Source: Trichobilharzia szidati (lineage: Eukaryota; Platyhelminthes; Trematoda; Strigeidida; Schistosomatidae). Taken from it: a stretch of 64,000 bases of DNA. The stretch spans positions 56,871,228 through 56,935,227 of the forward strand of contig OX235275.1 in the NCBI GenBank assembly GCA_944472155.2, written 5' to 3'. The position numbers and the translations under genes are program-made. Below the pieces are notes generated by a model. The model was not told where the DNA came from. It did no database searches and was given only the letters and a program-made list of their open reading frames with translations. How positions within the stretch are numbered: position 1 is the stretch's first letter; the number at the start of each line of letters is the position of its first letter. Shown here piece after piece: positions 55,201 to 64,000 of this stretch.

Positions 55201-58200
55201 TAAAACTCAACCAATAACTAGGTTCAACTTGACACAAATATTTTATCAGTATAAACAGTAGCTGGACAATAAACCCGCATATCGAGCTGTTAGTGAGTAA
55301 CTGGTTGGACACAATGGACGTATCTCACTAGTTAAGATATAAATATATGCCACTGTTTATATATGTAGAATGTGAGCAAGGGTACTAATGAGATGTAAGT
55401 TCAGATGGTCAACTTTCTGTACACGACTGTTAATTCAAAGCTTATATGAGCTGTTATATCTCCGATTAATAATTTACCTAATTTCAATATCTCTTCAGGA
55501 GGGGATGACCTGGATGTTGTCGAGGTGGATGCTGATGGTACCAGTGTCAAAGTGTAAGATTATATTAAGATATTTATGTGTTTATATATGCTGTTAGAAA
55601 ATTATCATCCGGGAAATAGGTTTTCACTGTGATGTCTGTCATCGAAATAGTCTGCATTTTGAAGAGACGTTCTCAGAGAGACTGATGATAATCAGTAGCA
55701 ACTCTGAAACGCAGAATGTATTTTACACTGTGAGATGAATAGCAGTCAGGTTGGCGTCCTTTGTATTTTTCGCTGATTATATTGGAATGTTTGAAACATA
55801 AAACAGACTGGGGGATTTGTCAGTTAATGTCATTATCCGAATTGAGAACTTTTGACTGCATGTCAACTGCGTGTCGAACAGTATTTTCTCGTGTGAATAG
55901 TGATGGTACATTTCACCTATAAACAAGTGAATAACGCTTTGTGATTCTTGTGATTCTTTTTACAAGTCTACTACATCAACACAAAGCCACCGTTTAACTG
56001 TGTATTCACTGTCCACTGATGACTTCCGTAGAGATGATGTATTTGAAGCTCTGTGGTGATGTTATGACTACTAGTGAGTTTATCAAGTCATTTGTCGAAG
56101 GACAGCAGATGAATGATACTTGATTGAGGTAGTTGTGAACTGCAAATCGAGGAGCGTAAGGAGGTGAGACACACAGGTTAATTTATTATTTGTGAGTGAA
56201 TGCAGTGTAAACATAAATCCAGATCTTCTGTATGAAGGCACTGTAGATGACTGTATTGACAGAAGCTTATTCTAATGTCCAGAGTAATAAAACTATGTTT
56301 TGAATTTATCATACTTCATGGGCGAATTCATCCATGAGGTTTGAAGAATAGATAGTTATGTATACAATAGAAAGTAGATAGAGTAACCTACCAGTTTCCT
56401 TCTCATTTACATAGTGATTGATTGATTTCAGTTCTGTTGATGTGAATATTTGTCAAATGACTTTTGTTTATGATACTTCATTCTCGATTAGCATGTCAAG
56501 GTGAGCAGTGTTTCGAAGTTGTAAATGATATCGAGTTTGAGCATTAGAATTCTTGTTTTTATTCCTTCACGTTTCAGTGGAACATAGCGCGAGCTCCAAG
56601 CTAGATGCTTGAAGTTCCTGTCGCAGTGCTGTTAATTTGTACAGGATGGATGGGTTTGCTAGCCTCATGCCCGACCATTCCTCTTTACCAGCTTTATTAC
56701 TGTCGTTTTGTGAGGTCAATGAATGCGTCAGTAGCAGCGAATCGAACGCCAGACTATGTGCATGGTCGGCGAGCGTCCTAACCGCTGTGGAACCGACGCC
56801 TAATTTGTATTTTTGTTGTATTTGGCTTCATAGGAGCGCAACATTTTGACGAGTAAATATTTACGTCAAACTATTGGAAACAAATGTTTGTTTGATAACT
56901 ACACACACTTTACCTGTTAAGGAAGTGCGTCGTAGACCTGAACATTGAGTGGATCAGGATGATATGAGTTGATTTTGTGATTTCTTCGTGGATTCTTTCC
57001 TAGGTTTTACAAAAGGAAGTATTGACAAATGTGTGTAGAATGCGTATTACAGTTTTGCATACTCGTATCGTGTTGGTGACGTCATACTGGTGGTGTCTGG
57101 AGGGAACATTAAACCTCCTTTTTATGATTTCATTAAAAGTAGCGTCGAAGATACTATGACTGACAGGATTTATAATGACAGAGACAAATAGAGTAGTCTG
57201 AAATGCATTTGATTACTGGACAGTAACTCCTGCATCTGGTTACATACCAAATGTCAGTCAAAGGTGATGGAGACCCTCACTTCACTGAGTTAGCTCAGTG
57301 AAATCCACTTGAGTAAACCGTCACAATCTCCGCCATCTCATGCTATCCCTGCTATCAGTGCGACATATAACCAAAACCGGACATTTCAGTATACACAAGC
57401 GAACATTCCTCAAAGAATGGCAACCGAGAACTCAGAATCTATGTGAGCTAATTGTGAAGTCATTCAGTAGGTGGTTATGGGCAGGGGATCGGGTGTATTG
57501 TTAGGAAGAATTTGTTCTTCATACGTTTATTACAACAAGTGAAGATTGATTTCATTTTCATATGTCATGGTTTTACAATTATATCTAACAATATTTTGAT
57601 TTCAGACGATCATTGTAAGCTCTATTTTGAAGTTTTTTTTAGAAATGACAAGACTGAAGAAGAGAGTTCTTCATAATTATCTGTGTACTTTTTCCCACCT
57701 TATGCAGTATGAAGCGATAAATGTCCACGTTAATTAGCAGAAGTAACTGAATGATTTATAGAGATCGGTGAGAGAATGCGAATGTATCACATTTTTTTTC
57801 CTTCACGTTCCCCAGCGGAACAGAGGGCTTCAAGCTAGAGGCTTGAAGTTTCTGTAGCAGTGTTTATTTTACAGGATGGGGTTGCTAGCCTCATGCCCAA
57901 CCTCTCCTCTTTATCAGCATTATTTCTGGCCTAGAGAGGTAAAGGAGTGCCTTGTCGGCCGGGAATCGAACCGTGGACGATGTGCATGGTCGGCGAGCGT
58001 CCTAACCGTTATGCCACCGACTCACTGAATGAACCACATACTGCGTTATTATGTTGAATAACACCAGAGTACTTCTTGTTCTGACATGTAGTCACATTAA
58101 AAAAGAAGAACGAGCCATTTGTCACTAGTAAAATCCTGTTTGTAAGTCAGTGACTAGTATGACGTAACGCGAGAAACTATGAGACTAGGTAACGGATCTT

Positions 58201-61200
58201 TATGAAGATAAAAATGAACACCGTATTCATGCATTCTTAGCCATATTAATTTTGGTCAGGTGAAATTGCTCCGATTGGTTGTGACAGTTAGTTGAAAGTT
58301 GAACGAATTAATTTCATCTACAAAACGTAAACCAAAATCTAGACAACATTATGGATAAGATTTTATTTTGATAAATCACACAGTGTTGTACATAAGTTAT
58401 TTGATATGATAATGAACGCCAATAATTTGTGCTCGAAACGTGGTCATCAGTTAATATTACTGTACAACAACACTGTGTGATTTATCAAAATAAAATCCTA
58501 TCCATAATGGAGTTATACTCGGCCACCACAGTGTCCAAGTTTTATAATTATATCAAAATCTAGACATTAGAAATCGAAAGTCCTGCATTCACAGCAGACA
58601 TGTACCTAAAATGTTGATTGCGATTTCGTCCAATTGCGGTGAGTCTGCATGAGGCCACAATGGTATGAGAGGAGCATGCGAATTCTAGTAATGAGACTCA
58701 GTTTGACGTTTAGAACTGATACAAATTGCTGAAGCATACACGTACACCAATGGTATCAGCTCCTGGATGTAGTCATTGGTGATCTGGCTATGCATCTAAT
58801 CCGCTTGTATTCTCAAATAGCAGACGTTTGAGGGATTATTTTCAAAATCCTCATTCCTATGGAACAGTGGTAATTATCTTATCACATCTGTGTTTGGAAA
58901 AAAGAAAGATTGAGCGAAGAAATACTTACTTTTCAATTAGATCCTCTTCTCTGGCTCTACTCTAATATATATAGCATTTTCACAATACACAACAATTTAC
59001 CAAAAAGAAAGTGGTGATATGTTTGTTAACAATAATTAAACAGTGTCAAAATGAAAAAGGGTTGATAATAAACGAAGAAAACCAATACACATTTAAAAGG
59101 TAGAAGTGGATAGAATAAATTAATTTTACAAGGATGACGCGTAATTAAAGATGAAGTGGTCAAAATAAATAAAAATAAAATAGTTTGGACAATTATAACT
59201 TTTATAGTTTTCAAAGGTTTAGGAGGAGGGTGCGACGTAGTCCTGTTCATGCATTCTTCTAGAGATGGCCACAGTAATGAAAGTGGCTGTACAAATTTCT
59301 TCTGTACACATAGGCTTGGTTTCTTCTGGTGGATTCCGATTGCTTCAGCTGTCTGTAGAAGACGAACTCGAAGATCAAAGTTAAGATTAGTAGGAATGCG
59401 ATAAATAATTTTAAATGCAGTATTAAGATCAACCTTATGCTCGGTATCAACAAAGTGTGCTAAAATAGAACTACGAATAGATCTTGTTTGTCCCTTGCTT
59501 AACCATGCTGGATGATGTTTGGGAATACGACGATGAACCTGCCTAATTGTACGCCCAAAGTAGCTGGCTCCACAGTCAAACTGGTAGATACACATAAAAG
59601 AGGCAAAATTAGGTAGTTTATCTTTATTTCTCGAACATAGAATAGGGAGGGTTTTGAAGAGACAACGTACCTCTGCTGCATAATAAGCTCTTTTAACTGC
59701 ATTCTTCAGGCGCTGTGTTATTATTTCGCCGATGTTGTCACTGCAAATTTATGAACATTGGTTTTTTTGGAACTGTAGCCATACTGACTCTCCTTGGTGC
59801 TGAATTCATATTTTTCTCAATGAATTTATCCGGATAACCATCTTTTCTAAGTAATTCTTTAATAACCTTAAGCTCCTCATTGAGGCAGTCCTCTGAACAG
59901 ATTAACTTAGCTTTATGTAAAGTAAAGTCTTCCGAGTAAAATGAGTTTGTTTCAATTAGGAATTAGACGAACTCTCTGAGAGTGTTTTCATGATAAACAT
60001 TCCACTAGAAATATTATGTGAATTTGTTTCTGATATTCTTGTTCAAGCGATGTATACATTTTAATGGTAGTCATGAATTTGTAATCGAGATACACTTCTT
60101 TACACTTAACAGGAGAGAGTAAGTGTCACAGATTTATAATACCAGCAGTCTATATCAGTGTTATATAGTTTTAAGCAGTTGAGTTGCTTGGATTGGCATC
60201 TTCAATCTGACTTTCATTCTATAGCAGAGCAGTATATGAACGAGGATGTTTCACATGAATTGTCCTCTTTGATACATTGTACACAGACACACTCACAAAT
60301 AATATTTTACAGGGTATTTATGAAGTCTGAGCATCAGCTGTAGTCCCCTGAATTGTGATACAGACATAATTTTGGAATTCTTTAGCCTACGCGTCACATA
60401 AGTTAATTTCCGGGATTAAGTTCGATATTATCTAGAATATAAAACCGCCTTAATTCCGAATTTAAATAAAGCAAGAACAACAGTGGTTTGTGCAGAATAA
60501 TATGGTACCACCATTTATCTCATCGGCTTCTCATCAGCTGCCTACAGCCTAGATAAATTGTGAGGTTTACATACAGAAAAGTTTTAACATACTTGCAAAT
60601 TTTACATATTGTCAGCTGACAGAAAGTTCCACAATTAGTGAAAAGTGCTCAGAAAATTGTGCTCATATAGTTTTTACACAGGCAGTTCAAGTCAAAATAA
60701 ATGTATGCATACAATGGTAAGGGAGTTGCGTAATAAGGACGAGAGGTGAGTAAGATGATGAGTAACTAATAAATTTGGTAACGATATACTGAGTTCGAAT
60801 CACGTCATAGAAACAAGAGACAAGCAATATCACAGATTTTTAAAAAGGAGGGGTGAGGTTAAAGACAAAGATTGCGTAATCAGATTAGAGAATAAAGATA
60901 TCCAGTTACCATGGCAAGGAAAGACTAATAACTGCTTCTTTCTGAACACATAAATCTGGTTTCAAGCGTTTGATAGAAATTGCTTCGGCAAACTTGAGGA
61001 GAATGGAGCTCCTTTGTCTATTGATAATTTTAAAGGATTTCTCGATTTCCACCTCATGACCCGTGTCGAGGAGATGCCTGGCGATGGCACTGTTAAAAGA
61101 ATTTGTTCCCTTTAGACGTAAGCTTTTTGGTACATGTTCAGAAAATCATAGATATGCCCTTCCGAATGTCGTGTCGTCTGATGATGATTCCTCATACTTT

Positions 61201-63889
61201 CAATTGGACAGTTATATGAATTAATTCATCTGTGAATAACAAACCGCTGAGGCATACAATCTTCTATTTTGCTGATAGAATGCTTATTGCTTAACTATAA
61301 CTAACATGTCAAAGTTCTTATGAATTGTGTTGTTTTAATTTCGGAAATATATTTACCTGTTATATATTATGTAGTATACTGTGGCGCGATAAACATATCT
61401 GGTAATGCATTACAACTATTTTTTCCATTTTCAGAGTGGTTTATCAAGCCATTACGTAAGTACTTCAAGGAGATTTACTAACGTAACAAAATTACTAAAA
61501 TTTCCAGTTATAATCTTCGCGAACCGTCAAAAATTCGAGAACCATTCAAAGTATTGGGGGATAAGAAAAATCCTTTCACAATAATTTCTGATTCCATAGA
61601 AGTTAGGGCGAATGACCTAACGAGAGATTAGATAGACAATCGTTAGGTTACTGTGCGAAGCTGGTGACCCATTCACGCTCACTATGGGATTGTAGAAGGT
61701 TTTGGTTTCTAAATTCCGTCAACTTAATAAATATGTGATTTGATTCTAGAGAAAACGAAGACAAATGAAAGTTTTCGTTGAGTCATCAATGAAAACAACT
61801 GCATTTTGATTGGAGGGATTTACCTGTTTGCAAGTGAGATCAGAAAGTTGTGCTAGGTTTAGTGGTCTGTGGCCTCGGTGCTCAGAGAGATAATGTATGT
61901 ATGCTGCTGGAGAATCACAAACGTGGCGGAGACACCTGTCGAATACATAGATCATAATTTAAGCATAACTCATTGGTGTCTGTTTGTCAAAAAGCAGTAT
62001 TACCGATTTCGCACGTCTACTATTCAGTGTGCTGTGATTTAATTTTAGGCATGCGATTACCGTTCTTCTATTACGTCATGAAGGCACATAACTAATTTGA
62101 ATATCCAGGGAAAAACATCAGCACAAACATCCATGATTCTATTGATATAAGAATAAAACTTGGGCACTGTGGTAGAGTGTAATTCCATTATGGGTAAATT
62201 TTATTTTGATAAAGTCTCACAGTGTTATACAGTAATCTTTACTGATGACGTTTCGAGCACAATTTATTGCTCATAATCATATCAAGGTAATCACACGACT
62301 TCCTAAATTCATTTATATAGTTCCATTGTTTTTCACTTGATTTTCACTTGATTTGATTGGTAGTATTATTTTCCATATTTCGGGTATTAGTGATGATTCA
62401 TTCCTATTGCATGTGTTGGGTGTAGATTCGATGAACCAGAATTCAGTAATCAACCTCTCTCTCCACCTGCCTAGATTACTTTTTAGAATTTTAACCCTCT
62501 CCCACCCTATTGTGTAGTTGTGTGTTAATGCATGCATTGCAATTGCTGAGCTTTTTTCTAAATTACTTATCTTCTCTGGGTCAACCATTCTTACCTTAGC
62601 TAAATTCTTATGTTCTGACAATCTGACTACCCCTGAGCTACTAGTTTGACCTATGTAGTTGAATTAACTCACAGTCATTGCAGGGTATTTTGTAAATTAT
62701 ATTATTTTGTCTAATTGGGTCCACTGGGTCCTTTAACCTACAGAGCTTGTCCCTGAGTGAGTTTGTAGGTTTAAATGCCACCCTAATTCCTGTCAGAACA
62801 TAAGAATTTAGCTTAGGTAAGAATGGTTGACTCAGAGAAGATAAGTAATTTAGAAAAAAGCTCGGCAATTGCAATGCATGCATTAACACACAACCACACA
62901 ATAGGGTGGGAGAGGGTTAAAATTCTAAAAAGTAATCTAGGTAGGTGGAGAGAGAGGTTGATTACTGAATTCTGGTTCATCGAATCTACACCCAACACAT
63001 GCAATAGGAATGAATCATCACTAATACCCGAAATATGGAAAATAATACTACCAATCAAATCAAGTGAAAATCAAGTGAAAAACAATGGAACTATATAAAT
63101 GAATTTAGGAAGTCGTGTGATTACCTTGATATGATTATGAGCAATAAATTGTGCTCGAAACGTCATCAGTAAATATTACTGTATAACACTGTGAGACTTT
63201 ATGAAAATAAAATTTACCCATAATGGAATTACACTCTACCACAGTGCCCAAGTTTTATTCTTATATCAATAGAATCATGGATGTTTGTGCTGATGGAATT
63301 CATGATTCTAGTAGAGTATATTAAGATTCTCTACTGATTTCTTGACTAATCTCTACATTTCAAAAGCTGCATTATCTAACTCACAGGAAATTAATATTGA
63401 ACCGTTACAAGCTTCCTCACTCAAAATGTTTATTATTATTTTAGTAAACATTCATCAGTGTACACTAGCCCTTATAAGCGTGTTTTCCTCTCTATATCTT
63501 CTTAAAGGAAAATTTTATCTGTATTGTGGTAAGTTTCAATGTTTTGATTTTGCTGGACAACTGTGTAAAATATATTTTGAAATTATAGAGAGAAAACGTA
63601 TTTCAGACAGCTGATTTCAGTGTTGTTGTCGCTGTTGTTGTACTAAGAGGTTTGAATATGAGGCATTTGCACTCACTTTCCAGCAAAAACACACTCAACG
63701 CTGAATTCAATGTCAAGTAGACTATGGTTATTTTTCATTATGAAACATTCGTCTTCCTTGGTCACCTCAACTGTGAATGTTTATTTCAGCCAATCTGCCT
63801 AGAATTCTATTCACAAGTTGAATGAACCCTTGTCTGAAACTATTTCATTTTTCACACATTTTGTGTTACAGTTCAATGAGCAGTGTCAC
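52183..63889 (+). CDS. Micro-exon gene C, 5' part (secreted MEG-type protein)
   Basis: Coding exons: 52183-52258, 55499-55553, 56492-56500, 57606-57614, 61435-61455, 63508-63528, 63872-63889; the terminal exon must lie right of the window. The 209 coding bases end in phase 2 as in gene B. The signal peptide starts MTRNSVFLIT and ends EISAGG. The acidic exon reads GDDLDVVEVDADG then TSVK. Micro-exons add MS, RS, VVYQAI, KILSVL and SMSSV with a cysteine at the last junction. The family is the same as genes A and B; the acidic exon is six bases longer than in gene B and poorly conserved, as expected for fast-evolving secreted proteins. Introns carry Penelope-like and SINE insertions. Confidence 0.82.
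52622..53050. repeat. Penelope-like terminal repeat (17.2 kb family)
   Basis: gagactcttttcaacagcgaatttattatcaagctgtac, ccggtgagggaataa, agttacatgtcaggcagcaaaacaattaatgt parallel 17255-17480. The body was lost or replaced by the next element. In intron 1 of gene C. Confidence 0.62.
53056..54160 (-). mobile_element. Penelope-like element (7.0 kb family), 5' truncated
   Basis: 53060-53290 is over 90 percent like the end at 7035-7280; the minus strand then has the GIY-YIG domain and RT C-terminus (NGYPPTFIEKNMKPREKPER, ...LLFMSVEFKGDTAAEILKNR). Truncated at about 54115 and followed by AAAGAAAGAAAG. Inserted directly beside the fragment at 52622. Confidence 0.75.
53483..53820 (-). pseudogene. Penelope GIY-YIG domain (frameshifted)
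   Basis: CVYKFTCSCGASSIGLKSAR then a frameshift, then HVAPPESSFKIICKVKPNGT and IQKKFVQSLILPW. Compared with 7467-7916, YIGRTKRT has become SIGLKSAR with a deletion, removing the catalytic arginine region. Confidence 0.7.
54180..54560 (-). pseudogene. Penelope endonuclease C-terminal fragment
   Basis: The minus strand ends HGFKPYLCVQKKYVQSLILN-stop, the typical Penelope C-terminus, with scattered upstream remnants (ILEH, IDSCHSANLDHDF) in shifting frames. Confidence 0.5.
54570..55385. other. Gene C intron, no recognised feature
   Basis: A run of nine cytosines at about 55044-55052; otherwise AT-rich single-copy sequence. Confidence 0.3.
55499..55553 (+). CDS. MEG C exon 2, acidic segment (55 nt)
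   Basis: Acceptor atatctcttcag, donor GTAAGA. From phase 1 it reads R, GDDLDVVEVDADG, TSVK and leaves in phase 2. Ten of about eighteen residues are acidic or glycine. Confidence 0.78.
56492..56500 (+). CDS. MEG C micro-exon, 9 nt (CATGTCAAG)
   Basis: Acceptor ctcgattag, donor GTGAGC. Paralogous to 32173-32181 with matching flanks. Encodes M, S and split codons. Confidence 0.68.
56570..56850 (-). repeat. tRNA-derived SINE, family T3
   Basis: Starts ttccttcacgtttcagtggaacatagcg and ends with the reverse of ggttaggacgctcgccgaccatgcaca. The B-box region is degraded here (aatcgaacgcca). Compare the fuller copy at 57797. Confidence 0.6.
57606..57614 (+). CDS. MEG C micro-exon, 9 nt (ACGATCATT)
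   Basis: Acceptor tattttgatttcag, donor GTAAGC. Paralogous to 34036-34044; the upstream intron is conserved for well over 150 bases. Confidence 0.75.
57797..58030 (-). repeat. tRNA-derived SINE, family T3, better preserved
   Basis: Minus strand: gagtcggtggcataacggttaggacgc (A-box), accatgcacatcgtccacggttcgattcccggcc (B-box), then a non-tRNA body ending in a poly-A-like run (ttttttttcc on plus). It is near the 9-nt exon of gene C. Confidence 0.68.
58350..58560. repeat. Penelope-like inverted terminal repeat pair without body
   Basis: ggataagattttattttgataaatcacacagtgttgtaca (58354-58393) is the inverse of 58465-58503. Between them lies cgccaataatttgtgctcgaaacgtggtcatcagttaatatt, the decayed hammerhead-like motif of this family. 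Flank attgag.. / tggagttatactcggccaccacagtg matches 600 and 62.17 kb. Confidence 0.62.
58895..59935 (-). mobile_element. Penelope-like element 3' part
   Basis: Minus strand: RT C-terminal block (LRKDGYPDKFIEKNMNSAPR-like, broken) then GIY-YIG at 59026-59595, then an AT-rich 3' end with agaagaggatctaattgaaaag, as in the 23.3 kb copy. Truncated at about 59935. In gene C. Confidence 0.72.
59026..59595 (-). CDS. Penelope GIY-YIG endonuclease domain (189 codons open)
   Basis: MCIYQFDCGASYFGRTIRQV, HRRIPKHHPAWLSKGQTRSI, RSSILAHFVDTEHKVDLNTA, KPSLCVQKKFVQPLSLLWP. The second I of YIG is F, and the usual E of the (I)NEH box is K (PKHH), so catalysis is doubtful. The frame continues past the domain into the element's 3' end by chance. 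Confidence 0.7.
   Translation of the reverse strand: MCIYQFDCGASYFGRTIRQVHRRIPKHHPAWLSKGQTRSIRSSILAHFVDTEHKVDLNTAFKIIYRIPTNLNFDLRVRLLQTAEAIGIHQKKPSLCVQKKFVQPLSLLWPSLEECMNRTTSHPPPKPLKTIKVIIVQTILFLFILTTSSLITRHPCKINLFYPLLPFKCVLVFFVYYQPFFILTLFNYC
60430..61150 (-). pseudogene. Penelope-like fragment with endonuclease C-terminus
   Basis: Minus strand 61135-60920 reads FNSAIARHLLDTGHEVEIEK, SFKIINRQRSSILLKFAEAI, SIKRLKPDLCVQKEAVISLS, the C-terminal half of a GIY-YIG protein, open but too short to stand out. The 60.5 kb end (catcggcttctcatcagctg) resembles the ends of the element at 15.4-17.0 kb. Confidence 0.68.
61435..61455 (+). CDS. MEG C micro-exon, 21 nt
   Basis: Acceptor tttccattttcag, donor GTAAGT; phase 2 reading VVYQAI (first V partly from the split codon). 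Paralogous to 38939-38959. Confidence 0.75.
62313..62621 (-). pseudogene. Penelope protein C-terminus, minus arm
   Basis: MSEHKNLAKVRMVDPEKISN, ...IGWERVKILKSNLGRWRERL, ITEFWFIESTPNTCNRNESS. Upstream on the same strand, KIPCNDCEL is the start of the GIY-YIG domain, then a frameshift at YIGQ. Identical text occurs in the plus arm. Confidence 0.6.
62823..63098 (+). pseudogene. Penelope protein C-terminus, plus arm
   Basis: MVDSEKISNLEKSSAIAMHA, HNHTIGWERVKILKSN and the same end as the minus arm (ENQVKNNGTI). Very few changes between the arms suggest recent duplication or arm-to-arm gene conversion. Confidence 0.6.
63508..63528 (+). CDS. MEG C micro-exon, 21 nt
   Basis: Acceptor cttcttaaag, donor GTAAGT; phase 2 reading KILSVL, ending TG. 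Paralogous to 39766 and 2895 with the same purine-rich acceptor. Confidence 0.74.
63872..63889 (+). CDS. MEG C micro-exon, 18 nt
   Basis: Acceptor cacattttgtgttacag, donor GTAAGT; phase 2 reading SMSSV. Near-identical in context to 40138-40155. It leaves phase 2 for a terminal exon outside the window. Confidence 0.8.
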
Positions 63890-64000
63890 GTAAGTGTGAT
63901 GAATTTGTTATCGCATAACTTAAGAATCTGATAACCGGAATTCAATTCAACTCGAGTTGATCTTAGCTCCAATATTCTATAGATTTCAGAAGACATGCAT

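Larger units (their letters stand above)
62130..63302. mobile_element. Large palindrome of two Penelope-like 3' halves
   Basis: About 62130-62640 is the near-perfect inverse of 62815-63302, including the outer catcagcacaaacatccatgattcta. Each arm holds the terminal repeat (gacgtttcgagcacaatttattgctcataatcat) and an endonuclease remnant. The spacer of about 170 bases continues the protein on the minus strand (RVAFKPTNSLRDKLCRLKDP, VDPIRQNNIIYKIPCNDCEL). It lies between two gene C micro-exons. Confidence 0.78.

Noticed and set aside
55388..55597. 69-codon open frame over gene C exon 2
   Set aside because: It reads the exon in the wrong frame relative to the signal-peptide exon and crosses both splice sites.
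1..64000. CRISPR arrays, operons, bacterial promoters, rRNA genes
   Set aside because: None seen; splice-based gene structure and repeats are eukaryotic.

Overview
The window is AT-rich, intron-dominated eukaryotic DNA and almost certainly comes from a schistosome (Platyhelminthes, Schistosoma; species not decided). Three things point there: tRNA-derived repeats carrying the schistosome type of hammerhead ribozyme (Sm-alpha-like), many fragments of RTE/SR2-like, CR1-like, Penelope-like and Merlin elements, and a tandem set of micro-exon genes (MEGs), a gene architecture typical of schistosomes. There is no bacterial gene structure, and almost every open frame of 60-150 codons is a transposon remnant or chance.

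The main result is three tandem MEG paralogues, all on the + strand, assembled here exon by exon. Gene A enters from the left; its last four coding exons are 449-469, 2895-2915, 4971-4988 and 8965-8995. Gene B is complete: 21274-21349, 27325-27373, 32173-32181, 34036-34044, 38939-38959, 39766-39786, 40138-40155 and 41890-41920. That is 234 coding bases (77 residues plus stop) spread over 20.6 kb. Gene C starts at 52183 and runs off the right edge: 52183-52258, 55499-55553, 56492-56500, 57606-57614, 61435-61455, 63508-63528 and 63872-63889. Exon lengths (76, 49 or 55, 9, 9, 21, 21, 18, then a 31-base terminal coding part), phases, order and flanking intron sequence agree between the genes. The product is a small secreted protein: signal peptide, short acidic segment, then a hydrophobic/amphipathic C-terminal segment built almost wholly from micro-exons. 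Every internal micro-exon is a multiple of three in phase 2, so any can be skipped without a frameshift.

The introns and spacers (1-21 kb, 21-52 kb, 52-64 kb) are packed with mobile elements, mostly broken: about eleven RTE-like fragments (usually minus strand), at least twelve Penelope-like fragments with GIY-YIG endonuclease or reverse transcriptase remnants and inverted terminal repeats, two or three CR1-like 3' ends, one Merlin DNA transposase relic, several tRNA-derived SINE families, and hammerhead ribozyme motifs in at least three repeat classes. Inverted (head-to-head) repeat pairs are strikingly common, for example at 10.5, 27.5, 31.5, 37.0, 44.1 and 62.1 kb.

How the parts relate: the genes share a promoter-proximal block (TTATCCAATC about 133 bases before each start codon, an AT/TATA tract about 40-55 bases before it), which suggests co-regulated duplicates. 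The element insertions differ between the paralogous introns and so mostly postdate the duplications.
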